Assembly (NCBI RefSeq): GCF_019904155.1
Contig: NZ_JAHCMB010000026.1
Location: 1-64,000 of the forward strand
Direction of reading: 5' to 3'
DNA length: 64,000 nucleotides
Origin: Paenibacillus sinensis
Lineage (GTDB): Bacteria; Bacillota; Bacilli; Paenibacillales; Paenibacillaceae
Shown: piece after piece, positions 8,313-16,163 of the stretch
Layout: every line of letters begins with the position of its first letter
Numbering within the stretch: the stretch's first letter is position 1
Made by a program: the position numbers and the translations under genes
Notes under the pieces: model-generated
What the model saw: the letters and a program-made list of their open reading frames with translations, nothing else
Databases searched by the model: none
What the model was told of the DNA's origin: nothing

Positions 8313-9680
8313 TTAAAGACCGGCCAGGTAGCGGCAGTATTGAACCATCTGCTTGACGGAGGGTCTTATCTTCACGCCGCTGAGCGGCGTGTTGTCATTC
8401 TTCGACGGCTTGGAATTGACTTCAAGCAGCCAGATCCGGCCGGACTGGTCCAGTCCAAGATCGATGCCAAGCTCGCCGAAGTGGGCTGGGATATTGGCTT
8501 CGACGCTTTTGGCGACAGCCAGAGCTGCGCGGGGCAGCTGGACATTCGCATTCTCCTTCGCGCCCGGCGGAAGGGAGCTCTTGCCCACCGCCTCGCGTAC
8601 TGTGCTGAGGCTGCCGCCCCGGGCGAGATTGGAGACGAAGTGGTGGTTCCCCGCGGTGCGGGCGACAATGGAGGTTACGCTCCATTTGCCCGTACCGTTC
8701 TTCTGTACGAGTGCCCGAAAATCGACGGGCCGGCGTCCGGATTCCATAAGGGGAAGCCCTTGTTGAATCTGGAAGCGGGCCGTCTTCAGCTTCGGGGATA
8801 TCGCCTGGAACAGCTTGTTGAGGCTGGGATAGCTCACCTTCCGCGTTCCAAGCGGCGTTGCCGAGTGCAGCTTGTATCCGCCTCCTTCATCCCTCGATAT
8901 GCGGAGGATGCCTTTGCCGAGGCTGCCGCGGACGGGCTTCAGGAAGACGACCGGATAACGGGCGCACATCTTCTGCAGTATGGCGTATCCGCTAAGCAGA
9001 TGCGATTCCGGCAAATACCGCTGAATGGAAGGGTCCTTCCGCAGCGCGTCGAACACTTCATTCTTGTCGAGAAACTTCTCATTGAAGAAATGAGTCCCGT
9101 AACGCGATTTTACTTCCGACAAAAAATGCTGTACGCTTGTTTTATTCTCCGCCTTGCGCGTCGTGAGTCTGTTGTTGACGACGTCAGCCACCGGCAGTCT
9201 GAGTTTTTTCCAACCGCCGTCGTACACCCAGCCGGATATGGTCGAGTTCGCTCCTTCGAGCGCCCCCGGGGTAAAGAAGTAGACGAACGCTCCCTGCGCC
9301 TGACAGGCGTTCGTGAGCTCCAGACAGAACTGGGTGATCGAGCCGAACAGCCGGTCGGGACGGTCCGGATTCTCGCGGCTGACGAGCACACCGATAAGCG
9401 GACCCAGACGCAAGGTGCGGCTTTTTGAACTGAAGGAGGCGTTCAGCAGGCGCCGTCCCGACCAGCCGGTCCGGCGGGCCAGAGCATCGCTGACGCGCAG
9501 GCTATCGGATTTGGGCACCGGAATGACCGTAACCTCCTGGCGGAATGAACCGTACGCCAGCAGAAGCGGCCCATGGGCCGGTATTTTGAGTTTTTTGATT
9601 AGCCGGTCGCCCAGCATGACGGCGTTCTCCTGCAGAATGCCGGATTGCACCGTTTGGACCGGGATCTTAAGCTTTGACAT
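8313..9680 (-). CDS. YheD-type ATP-grasp protein 1 (first of operon)
   Basis: This 455-residue long-form member heads the operon. Residues 1-91 are an N-terminal beta-rich domain related to that of the third gene, and LGPLIGVLVSREN begins the common part at 92. The YNR motif reads DVVNNRLTTR, the ATP-grasp loop is KPVRGSLGKG, and the C-terminus has LEVNSKPSKND. The start at 9680 is preferred over an ATG 27 nt upstream because GGAAGGAG lies 7 nt before it and the product then begins MSKLKIPVQTV. A sigma-K-like sequence lies upstream. It is divergent from a YheA/YlbF-like gene, as yheA sits near yheCD in B. subtilis. Confidence 0.86.
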   Translation of the reverse strand: MSKLKIPVQTVQSGILQENAVMLGDRLIKKLKIPAHGPLLLAYGSFRQEVTVIPVPKSDSLRVSDALARRTGWSGRRLLNASFSSKSRTLRLGPLIGVLVSRENPDRPDRLFGSITQFCLELTNACQAQGAFVYFFTPGALEGANSTISGWVYDGGWKKLRLPVADVVNNRLTTRKAENKTSVQHFLSEVKSRYGTHFFNEKFLDKNEVFDALRKDPSIQRYLPESHLLSGYAILQKMCARYPVVFLKPVRGSLGKGILRISRDEGGGYKLHSATPLGTRKVSYPSLNKLFQAISPKLKTARFQIQQGLPLMESGRRPVDFRALVQKNGTGKWSVTSIVARTAGNHHFVSNLARGGSLSTVREAVGKSSLPPGAKENANVQLPRAALAVAKSVEANIPAHFGELGIDLGLDQSGRIWLLEVNSKPSKNDNTPLSGVKIRPSVKQMVQYCRYLAGL

Positions 9681-9745
9681 CGTGGATCTCCTTCCGGTAG
9701 GCAGCATGATGCCGGCTGATTGACACCTGGGGTCTACATATCATT

Positions 9746-9773
9746 CATCATATGGAGAGCAGCCCTCCTTGGT
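9746..9773 (-). promoter_or_regulatory. Possible sigma-K-type promoter of the YheC/D operon
   Basis: On the minus strand AC (9773-9772) is followed after 17 nt by CATATGATG (9754-9746). This is close to the sigma-K consensus AC-N16/17-CATANNNTA, with one mismatch in the last two bases. It fits mother-cell expression of coat proteins but is short and degenerate. Confidence 0.3.
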
Positions 9774-9829
9774 GATTGGCCCTGTATCGAATGACCCGGA
9801 TTCACTACATTCTGAAGGAGGAACGAAGC

Positions 9830-10174
9830 ATGAACGTATATGACAAGGCCCATGAGCTGGCCAAGGCGATCAAGGAGAGCAGCGAGGTTGCCGATATTTC
9901 GTCGGCGATGGCGATCGTGGAGTCTGATCCGCAGAGCAAGGAGATGCTGAGCAATTTCCGCAGCAGCCAGCAGGAGCTTCAGGCGCGGATGCTGGCCGGA
10001 GAAATGCCGGCACAGGAGGAGATGGAGAAGATGGAGAAGCTCTTCGAGGTGTTGAATATGAATCTAAGCATCCGCCGGCTGTTCGAAGCCGAACGGCGCC
10101 TCAGTGTCGTGATCGAGGACGTGAACAAGATCATCTCCGGCAGCCTGGAGCATTTGTACGGCGCGGAAGTATAG
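9830..10174 (+). CDS. YlbF/YheA family protein (UPF0342-like)
   Basis: This 114-residue all-helical protein is of the YlbF/YmcA/YheA superfamily. It shows the family pattern NVYDKAHELAKAIKESSEVADI, then SDPQSKEML, QQELQARMLAGE and a C-terminal VIEDVNKIISGSLE helix. YheA of B. subtilis has this size and sits in the yheABCD neighbourhood, which matches the divergent YheC/D operon here. YlbF and YmcA act with YaaT in RNA processing and sporulation control; YheA itself has no defined role. The start at 9830 follows GAAGGAGG. The gene ends before a strong bidirectional terminator. Confidence 0.85.
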   Translation: MNVYDKAHELAKAIKESSEVADISSAMAIVESDPQSKEMLSNFRSSQQELQARMLAGEMPAQEEMEKMEKLFEVLNMNLSIRRLFEAERRLSVVIEDVNKIISGSLEHLYGAEV

Positions 10175-10260
10175 GACGACATCATATACCGTCCCCAAGA
10201 GTTGGCATTGCCGTTGAACAAGTTCTCATCCCCCAGCTTGTATGGGAATCCGGCTATTAA

Positions 10261-10307
10261 AAAATGACCTCATCCTCCACTTCAGTGTGGATTTTGAGGT
10301 CATTTTT
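10261..10307. terminator. Bidirectional terminator
   Basis: AAAATGACCTCA (10261-10272) pairs with TGAGGTCATTTTT (10295-10307), with an inner TCCAC/GTGGA stem. The A run on one side and T run on the other suit termination of both the YlbF-like gene and the convergent gene at 10374. Confidence 0.85.
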
Positions 10308-10373
10308 AGGTTGTTCCCGGCCAGCGCGAACACTGTTGAGACAGCCCCGTTTCACAATCATCTGTTTCTTAGA

Positions 10374-10955
10374 TCATGCGGTATCCTGCCTGCCTTCGAT
10401 AAGGCAGAGGAGGAGACCGGCGGCGATACCGAGCCTGCGGTCCAGCCGTTCGCGGGTATCCTGGGCAAAATCGATCCTGACCTTGGACAGGAACGGGTTC
10501 GGGCTCCGTCTGAAGGCTGCTGCCTCCTGGTCATCTATTTCCGCGAGATAGCTCTGCGGAAGATAGGGGATGATCCGCCGTATTATGGCGAGGAACGCGT
10601 TCTCCTCCTTGATCGTTCCGCGTTCTCCGTCATCCGGTCCCAGAATGATCCATTCATCCTTCAGAATGGACTTCAGCCCCCTGCGGCGGAGCGCGCCGAT
10701 CCTCTCGCCGGTTGCGCCGTCTGTCACATCATAGGTGGCGGACAGGTCGATGATCTTGCGGACTTTAATCCGCAGCAGCTCGCTTCGCATGCTCTCGTCC
10801 TCATACAGCATGATCTCTTCCTTCAGTTTGAATGCCTTCATCTGCGAATACAGGACCAGCTGGCCGTCCCCATCGTAAATATGTACTTTTGCACCCAGAA
10901 CCGACAGCATTTTTCTACGGATGACGTATTCTTGGTGGTTGAACTCCTGATTCAT
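10374..10955 (-). CDS. Tubby/LURP-one-like (scramblase-fold) protein
   Basis: This is a 193-residue soluble protein. The N-terminal two thirds look like the tubby C-terminal/LURP-one/scramblase superfamily: YVIRRKMLSVLGAKVHIYDGDGQLVLYSQMK is followed by LKEEIMLYEDE, LLRIKVRKIID and a DEWIILGPDD strand. In bacteria these small beta-barrel proteins are widespread and mostly uncharacterised, some binding phospholipids. The C-terminal third (about 120-193) is charged, with a final hydrophobic helix GIAAGLLLCLI. GGAAGGAG precedes the start by about 9 nt. It is a single-gene unit, so no neighbour-based function can be given. Confidence 0.6.
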   Translation of the reverse strand: MNQEFNHQEYVIRRKMLSVLGAKVHIYDGDGQLVLYSQMKAFKLKEEIMLYEDESMRSELLRIKVRKIIDLSATYDVTDGATGERIGALRRRGLKSILKDEWIILGPDDGERGTIKEENAFLAIIRRIIPYLPQSYLAEIDDQEAAAFRRSPNPFLSKVRIDFAQDTRERLDRRLGIAAGLLLCLIEGRQDTA

Positions 10956-11166
10956 TCCCAGTTCTCCTTCCCTATGTATGAAGCAGGGCTATTTTCTCAT
11001 ATTTTCCGGATATCATTCCATACCATTTTCCACAGCCTGAGCATTCACTGAACCTTGCCTCCCGTTGTTCCCTGGGGGGTTATATGACTTTCATATCTTG
11101 CTCTCATAATTTCACTGCTTGGCTCATAGAGTAGAATACAGACTTAGCCGAAGGAGAGGATCATCA

Positions 11167-11451
11167 ATGATGAGAACGAGAAACAAATGGAAGCATTCCC
11201 TGTATATGCTGCTGGCGCTGGCTATGCTGCTGTACGAGCTGCCGCGGTTGAGGGTGGACGGTCCGGCTCCGGTGTTCTGGTTCGGGTTGATTTGGGCGGC
11301 TTATGCGTTCCTGGTAATTGCGGCGCATCTGCATTTCATCATCGGGGTGGATGAGGAGAAGTCCAAGCAGCTTGAAGCGGTCCGGAAGGCGAAGCTCGCC
11401 CGGTGGGAGGAGAAGCTGCACAAGCAGGGACGGGTGGGGCAGAAATCGTAA
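11167..11451 (+). CDS. Small two-helix membrane protein
   Basis: This is a 94-residue hypothetical protein. Two transmembrane segments (about 13-30 and 37-60, the second reading VFWFGLIWAAYAFLVIAAHL) are followed by a strongly charged helical tail (EEKSKQLEAVRKAKLARWEEKL) likely to face the cytoplasm. The start follows GAAGGAGAGG. I do not recognise a family. It stands alone between a hypothetical gene on the other strand and a well-formed terminator at 11505. Confidence 0.6.
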   Translation: MMRTRNKWKHSLYMLLALAMLLYELPRLRVDGPAPVFWFGLIWAAYAFLVIAAHLHFIIGVDEEKSKQLEAVRKAKLARWEEKLHKQGRVGQKS

Positions 11452-11504
11452 GATTCGGGGCTCGATTCAAAGCAACAAGCCGACTGTATGCTGCTGCGGA
11501 ATTC

Positions 11505-11555
11505 ATGACCTATAAGAAGGACGCTTGGAATAAGTGCCCCTCTTGTAGGTCATTT
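11505..11555 (+). terminator. Terminator after the small membrane protein gene
   Basis: ATGACCTATAAG (11505-11516) pairs with CTTGTAGGTCAT (11542-11553) with one G-U pair. The inner part (AAGG with CCCTT) extends the stem, and a short T run follows. Beyond it, 11556-11718 shows no gene or site that I can support. Confidence 0.65.
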
Positions 11556-11710
11556 TGCGTGTGGAAACAAGAACAGTGCCGGATCGCTTCGCTGGGATCC
11601 ATTCTATCATTTATGAGCCATATGCTGGGTATGGTGCAAGGATCATGGTTGTGTCGATCAAAAGACCCATATTATTCAAATATATGACAATAAATCTCAT
11701 TATTCTAGTT

Positions 11711-11730
11711 TGGGTGTATGTTATACTCAA
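11711..11730 (+). promoter_or_regulatory. Extended -10 promoter of the small secreted protein gene
   Basis: TGTTATACT (11719-11727) matches an extended -10 element (TGnTATAAT). It is embedded in a dyad running from GTTTGGGTGTA to TATACTCAAAC with two mismatches, so a regulator could cover the -10. No clear -35 is present. Confidence 0.45.
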
Positions 11731-11756
11731 ACTAACAAATTTTAGGAGATGAAGGT

Positions 11757-12101
11757 ATGATTGGAAGAGTTGCTGTGCCGTTTTTATTAATCGGTGTTCT
11801 GCTGTTACCCGTATCAGCTGCTTCTGCTGAAAATGCAAGTGTTGGCGATAGCCCTGAGTCTTCACTGGTGACGCCAATGTCATATTCCGAAACAGTGCTT
11901 AGCAGTACCAGACAGCTGCAGCAAAAAGTAGGCTTTTTCGATTGGGAGGATATGGCTCAAATTGAGTATACCTATAAAACCATAACTTTTAATCAAAGCT
12001 ATCAATTGACCGGAACCAGCGTGTCGTACACGGCAGCTACAGGGGGACCGCTAACATACACGAGATATAAGGTTACAACCTATAACTATACTTATTATTG
12101 A
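11757..12101 (+). CDS. Small secreted protein, unknown
   Basis: This is a 114-residue protein with a clear Sec signal peptide: a short basic start (MIGR), a hydrophobic core to about residue 20 and a likely cleavage after SAASA. The mature part of about 90 residues is Ser/Thr/Tyr-rich and ends in a run of beta-type residues (TYTRYKVTTYNYTYY). There are no cysteines and no lipobox. I recognise no domain. It has its own promoter and terminator and precedes a membrane-anchored LRR protein by about 100 bp on the same strand. The A/T-rich, weakly biased codons differ from its GC-rich neighbours, which hints at transfer. Confidence 0.6.
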   Translation: MIGRVAVPFLLIGVLLLPVSAASAENASVGDSPESSLVTPMSYSETVLSSTRQLQQKVGFFDWEDMAQIEYTYKTITFNQSYQLTGTSVSYTAATGGPLTYTRYKVTTYNYTYY

Positions 12102-12138
12102 TTATTAACCTGTATCAATTATTATCCTGTAAAGGGCA

Positions 12139-12185
12139 GAGCTTCAGTTTCTTTGAACAAGAGGCTGAGGCTCCTGTCTTTTTAC
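12139..12185 (+). terminator. Terminator after the small secreted protein gene
   Basis: GAGCTTCAGTTTCTT (12139-12153) pairs with AAGAGGCTGAGGCTC (12159-12173) using three G-U pairs, followed by CTGTCTTTTT. Confidence 0.7.
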
Positions 12186-12208
12186 CAAATAAGTGAGGTG
12201 CCACCGAA

Positions 12209-13081
12209 ATGCGAATTAAACATACTATACTCACATTGGCTATATTGGTCGTTCTGCTGGCAGCCGGATGGCTGATCTTTTGGAAGAGCGGAACCCAGGA
12301 CAACGAGGCCGTTTTTAAGGAACCCGCTGTTGAAGATGCGGTGCGTGCTATTTTAGCTCTGGGACCTGACGAACGCATTAAGCTATCGGAGCTCAAACGG
12401 ATTGATAAGTTGGATCTAAGCGGGAAATCGCTTTCCCGGACAGATGATCTCGATATGCTGAATTCGCTGAAAATCCTGAATCTCTCCGACAATCGTATTT
12501 CCTCGTTGGATGGACTGAAGCATCTGACGCAGCTCCAGGAATTATATGCAGGCAATAACCTGATTCGGGATTTGACACCACTGGGCGGATTGGAAGGGCT
12601 GACCAAGCTTACTATTGACCGGAACCGGGTAACCGATCTCGGGCCGCTCAGAGGCTTGGGGCATCTTGCTGCCTTATCCTCCTCGGACAATCAGATCGAA
12701 GATATGGAGCCTGTCTCGGGGCTGCATTCATTGAATACGCTGATCCTGGATAAGAACAAGATTCGGAATATCCCGCCGTTGTCCGGGTTAACGTCATTAA
12801 AGATTCTCGGGATCGGTTATAATCCGCTTGAAGACTGGACTCATGTCGAAGATGTGAAGCAGTTGGAGTGGCTGTCAGCATCCTCTAGCGGAATTACCTC
12901 CGTCGAACCGTTAAAGGCGCTTACCTCATTGAGCGTGCTTATGCTGGATCATAACGAAATCAGAGACATTTCGCCTCTTCACCATGTTGCGGCTCTTAAA
13001 TCCCTGTATCTGGAAGGGAACCCGGTGGAGGATTTCTCCCCGGTTGATGACGCAATTCTGAAAAAGGTCGGTGATGATTAG
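12209..13081 (+). CDS. Membrane-anchored leucine-rich-repeat protein
   Basis: This 290-residue protein has an N-terminal signal anchor (residues about 5-24) with no cleavage site or lipobox, then an ectodomain of eight or nine internalin/SDS22-type repeats of about 22 residues from residue 65 to 280. Examples are LKILNLSDNRISSLDGL, LTKLTIDRNRVTDLGPL and LSVLMLDHNEIRDISPL. LRR ectodomains of this class bind proteins; no enzymatic domain or sortase motif is present. AGTGAGGTG precedes the start. It follows the small secreted protein, but a terminator lies between, so co-transcription is not expected. Confidence 0.82.
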   Translation: MRIKHTILTLAILVVLLAAGWLIFWKSGTQDNEAVFKEPAVEDAVRAILALGPDERIKLSELKRIDKLDLSGKSLSRTDDLDMLNSLKILNLSDNRISSLDGLKHLTQLQELYAGNNLIRDLTPLGGLEGLTKLTIDRNRVTDLGPLRGLGHLAALSSSDNQIEDMEPVSGLHSLNTLILDKNKIRNIPPLSGLTSLKILGIGYNPLEDWTHVEDVKQLEWLSASSSGITSVEPLKALTSLSVLMLDHNEIRDISPLHHVAALKSLYLEGNPVEDFSPVDDAILKKVGDD

Positions 13082-13140
13082 CTCCTTCACCATTATGCCA
13101 CTGCCCGAATAATCCGCTTTTGCGTAACCGTATCGCCGTG

Positions 13141-13146
13141 TATAAT
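13141..13146 (+). promoter_or_regulatory. -10 element of ytoI
   Basis: A perfect TATAAT lies 42 bp before the TTG start of ytoI. The candidate -35 (TTTGCG, 16 bp upstream) is poor. Confidence 0.4.
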
Positions 13147-13187
13147 GAATACAGAATAGTACAGATCGGCATACGGAGGTGTAACAG

Positions 13188-14522
13188 TTGGAAGGACAAG
13201 GCGATACAGTCACCAAGCACGAGCAGCTGCTGCAGCATATCGAGCAATTAAAGATCGGCACCAAGATCTCGGTCCGGAAGCTGGCCAAGGAGATGGCGGT
13301 CAGTGAAGGCACCGCTTACCGTGCGGTCAAGGAAGCGGAGAATCTGGGCATTGTCATTACCAAGGAGCGCATCGGGACCGTACGGGTTGAGAAGAAGCCC
13401 AGAGGCATTTCGGAACAGCTGACGTTCGGCGATGTGGTTGATATTGTCGAAGGCCATGTACTCGGCGGAGCCGGGGGGTTGGACAAGCCATTACATAAAT
13501 ATGTGATCGGGGCGATGAAGATCGACGCCATGATCCGCTATATCGACGCCGACAGTCTGCTGATCGTGGGCAATCGCGACGACGTGCATTCGCTCGCGCT
13601 GGAGCAGGGAGCGGGCGTGCTCGTCACCGGCGGCTTCGGCTCAAGCCGCGAGGTCAAGGAGCTTGCAGACAAGCTGGATCTGCCGGTTATTTCGTCGCGG
13701 CACGATACGTTTACTGTGGCCTATATGATCAACCGGGCGATCTTTGACCGCCTGATCAAGAAGAAAATCATGCTGGTCGAGGATATCGTCGAACACAAGC
13801 CGCGCATCAGCACCTTGAAAGTGACGAGCACCGTGGGAGAACTGCTCCGGCTGTCCAAAGAGAGCGGCGAGCAGCGCTTCCCGGTCACCGACGAGTGGAA
13901 CCGGGTCATCGGAATTGTCGGCCGCCGGGACGTGGAAGACCTGCCGGAGGATCAGGCCATCGAGAAGATGATGATCCGCGGCCCGGTAACGGCAGCGCTG
14001 CAGACTTCGCTTGCGTCGGCGGCCCAGATCATGATGTGGGAGGGCATCGACTTTCTGCCCATCATCGACCGCAACCGCAAGCTGGTCGGCACGGTTACCC
14101 GCAAGGAGGTTCTGCAGAGCCTCCGGGATGTCCGCAATCAGCCCCAGATGGGCGAGACGTTCGACCATCTCATCTGGAACGGCTTCGCCGAAGACCGGGA
14201 TGAAGAGGGACGGCTCTTCTTTCATGGCTTCATCACGCCCCAGATGGCCAGCGATCTCGGCACCATTTCGGAGGGCGTGATTTCGACGCTGATGATGCAT
14301 TCCGCCATTAAGGCGGCCAAGGAATTGACGGGAAGGGATTATGTGCTGGACAATATGTCCACGTATTTTGTCCGTCCGGTTCAGATCGAGGACTCTGTGA
14401 TTATTACGCCGAGGCTGCTGGAGAGCAGCCGCCGGACCTGCAAGCTGGAAATCGAAATCAGCCACCATGACAGTCTGGTTGCCAAGGCGGTCATGATGCT
14501 GCAATCGATCGATCACGGGTAA
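13188..14522 (+). CDS. ytoI: YtoI-type DRTGG/CBS/thioesterase regulator
   Basis: This 444-residue multidomain protein has an N-terminal helix-turn-helix (about 15-60, ISVRKLAKEMAVSEGTAYRAVKEAE), a DRTGG domain (about 75-185), a pair of CBS domains (about 190-310) and a C-terminal hotdog thioesterase-like domain (about 330-435). Length and order match B. subtilis YtoI (about 440 residues). CBS and DRTGG modules usually sense adenine nucleotides, so a metabolite-responsive regulator is likely; its target is unknown. The start is TTG at 13188, 6 nt after GGAGGTG. In Bacillus ytoI is followed by ytpI-nrnA-ytrI-ytrH-dnaE; here a polysaccharide cassette intervenes. Confidence 0.88.
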   Translation: MEGQGDTVTKHEQLLQHIEQLKIGTKISVRKLAKEMAVSEGTAYRAVKEAENLGIVITKERIGTVRVEKKPRGISEQLTFGDVVDIVEGHVLGGAGGLDKPLHKYVIGAMKIDAMIRYIDADSLLIVGNRDDVHSLALEQGAGVLVTGGFGSSREVKELADKLDLPVISSRHDTFTVAYMINRAIFDRLIKKKIMLVEDIVEHKPRISTLKVTSTVGELLRLSKESGEQRFPVTDEWNRVIGIVGRRDVEDLPEDQAIEKMMIRGPVTAALQTSLASAAQIMMWEGIDFLPIIDRNRKLVGTVTRKEVLQSLRDVRNQPQMGETFDHLIWNGFAEDRDEEGRLFFHGFITPQMASDLGTISEGVISTLMMHSAIKAAKELTGRDYVLDNMSTYFVRPVQIEDSVIITPRLLESSRRTCKLEIEISHHDSLVAKAVMMLQSIDHG

Positions 14523-14551
14523 GCCGCGAGTCCCACACCGCTTACTATGCT

Positions 14552-14595
14552 ATAGCGCGCCAGCATCTTTATGAAGATGCGGCGCGCTATTTTTG
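14552..14595 (+). terminator. Terminator after ytoI
   Basis: ATAGCGCGCC (14552-14561) pairs with GGCGCGCTAT (14581-14590), GCATCTT pairs with AAGATGC inside, and TTTTT follows. Confidence 0.85.
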
Positions 14596-15002
14596 CGTCC
14601 GGGAGCCAATTGTCATCAGGTAAATACTGGGAAAATAGTATCTTACACCTTCGTATATCCATACCCCCTCTTAAGGATTACACGGCATGATCTTCTGGGA
14701 GGGCGGCATTGGTGCGAAAGTTGACATTTCCGGCGTTATTATTGCAAACGTAAAATCGATTATTTAGAATTGGAACAAAGCAAGAGCGGTTTTCAGAAAA
14801 TTTCCTGTCAGCTCTCCCTTTTTCTTGTAGCAGAGCCTATTCTTTTGCCGACTTCGGCTACCCAAGGATAAACGGCTTGCGGCGTCCCATGACGCCGGGC
14901 GTTTACCGAGAAATGGAAGACAATGATGAGCGCCAGACTTATGCATTCTTCCGTTTCGAAAAAGTAAGGAACGGCCCCATTACCAGCGGAAGGGATGAAG
15001 AA
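14596..15002. other. Gene-free 400-bp stretch before the polysaccharide cassette
   Basis: No open frame with a ribosome site is present. It holds the first copy of a 57-bp dispersed repeat (14864-14920) and a small GCCGACTTCGGC hairpin just before it. No convincing promoter was found, although one for the downstream cassette should lie here. Confidence 0.6.
14864..14920 (+). repeat. 57-bp dispersed repeat, copy 1
   Basis: This segment matches the reverse complement of 23971-24027 at 50 of 57 positions without gaps, and similarity stops abruptly at both ends. It starts AAGGATAAACG and ends CCGAGAAATGGAAGA. The middle is self-complementary (GGCGTC/GACGCC, with AAACG/CGTTT further out), so it can fold into a hairpin. 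It lies upstream of the pyruvyl transferase gene. Confidence 0.85.
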
Positions 15003-16163
15003 ATGAAACGGTTAATGATCAACGCTTATACGAAGCTGAATCTCGGAGACGACCTCTTCGTCAAGCTGCTATGCGAGAGATATCCCGATACCCATTTTGT
15101 TCTGCCCGCAATGGGCGAGTACAGAACTTGTCTCGGATCACTGCCCAATCTCAGCATCTATCCGATCGAATCGGTCTGGGTGCGGGGCGCCCGCAAGCTC
15201 CTGAAGAGCTTCAAGAGCATCGAGGTGCAGAAGCTGCTGCTGCAGAGGCTCGCGAGGCGCTGCGACGGCGTTGTGCAGATCGGCGGTTCCGTCTTCATGC
15301 AGGGCAAGAACTGGGTGCGCGATTACAATTGGAAGCAGCAGATTTTCGATCCAGCCAAGCCTTATTTCGTGATGGGCGCGAACTTCGGTCCTTACCGGGA
15401 TGAGGTGTTCTACGAGAAGCACCGGGAACTCTTCTCCGGCTATACGGATGTTTGCTTCCGTGATGAGTATTCCTACGAGCTGTTCCGTGATCTTGGGAAT
15501 GTAAGGCTGGCGCCGGATATTGTCTTCCAGCATCCCAAGCCCGATACCGCCGGAGGCGAATCGGTCGTCATTTCCGTAATCAAGCCTTCAGAGCGGGAGA
15601 ACCTGAAGGATTTGGACACCATTTATTACGAGAAAATCAGGGATATCGCGGTCGCCTTCATTCTGGAAGGCTATGACGTCTCGCTGATGTCGTTCTGCGA
15701 GTATGAGGGAGACGAGGAGGCGGTCCGGAGTATCTATGCCATGATCCCGGATACCTTCCACAGCCGGACGGAGATGTTCTTCTACCGGACGAACCTCGAG
15801 GACGCCATTTCTCTGCTCGCCTCATCGGGCATGATTGTAGCGACGCGGTTCCATGCGATGATTCTCGGGTGGGTATTCGGCAAGCCGGTCTTTCCGATTG
15901 CTTACAGCAGCAAGACGATCAATGTGATGAAAGACGCCAGCTTTGAAGGCGCTTATGCCGACTTGAAGTCGATTGCGTCTCTCGAGCCCGAGACGGTTGT
16001 CCGCAGTCAGGAGACAAACAGGCTTAATGTATCGGTACTGGCCGCCCAGGCGGAGAAGCACTTCCTGGAGCTGGACAAATACTTGGGAAGAAGCCAGGAC
16101 GTGGCAGAGGTCACTTCGGCCCTGAATCCGGGCATGCTTGCAAGGAGGGGCCATGAAAGCTAA
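15003..16163 (+). CDS. Polysaccharide pyruvyl transferase family protein
   Basis: This 386-residue protein resembles the CsaB/WcaK polysaccharide pyruvyl transferase family, which adds pyruvate ketals from PEP to cell-wall or exopolysaccharide sugars. It begins MKRLMINAYTKLNLGDDLF (nucleotide-binding GD motif). It has VQIGGSVF in the middle and ATRFHAMILGWVFGKPVFPIAYSSK near residues 275-300, the typical RxH substrate-site segment of the family. The start at 15003 is chosen for the family N-terminus and GGAAGGG just upstream; longer upstream frames lack support. It overlaps the flippase gene by 11 nt, so the two are one operon. Confidence 0.82.
   Translation: MKRLMINAYTKLNLGDDLFVKLLCERYPDTHFVLPAMGEYRTCLGSLPNLSIYPIESVWVRGARKLLKSFKSIEVQKLLLQRLARRCDGVVQIGGSVFMQGKNWVRDYNWKQQIFDPAKPYFVMGANFGPYRDEVFYEKHRELFSGYTDVCFRDEYSYELFRDLGNVRLAPDIVFQHPKPDTAGGESVVISVIKPSERENLKDLDTIYYEKIRDIAVAFILEGYDVSLMSFCEYEGDEEAVRSIYAMIPDTFHSRTEMFFYRTNLEDAISLLASSGMIVATRFHAMILGWVFGKPVFPIAYSSKTINVMKDASFEGAYADLKSIASLEPETVVRSQETNRLNVSVLAAQAEKHFLELDKYLGRSQDVAEVTSALNPGMLARRGHES

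Noticed and set aside
11555..11752. 65-codon frame with a hydrophobic end before the small secreted protein gene
   Set aside because: It has no ribosome site and overlaps the tail of a terminator and the promoter of the next gene.
14864..14920. 57-bp repeat as a riboswitch
   Set aside because: The two copies lie in opposite orientation relative to their downstream genes and do not match any riboswitch consensus I know; a dispersed repeat explains them better.
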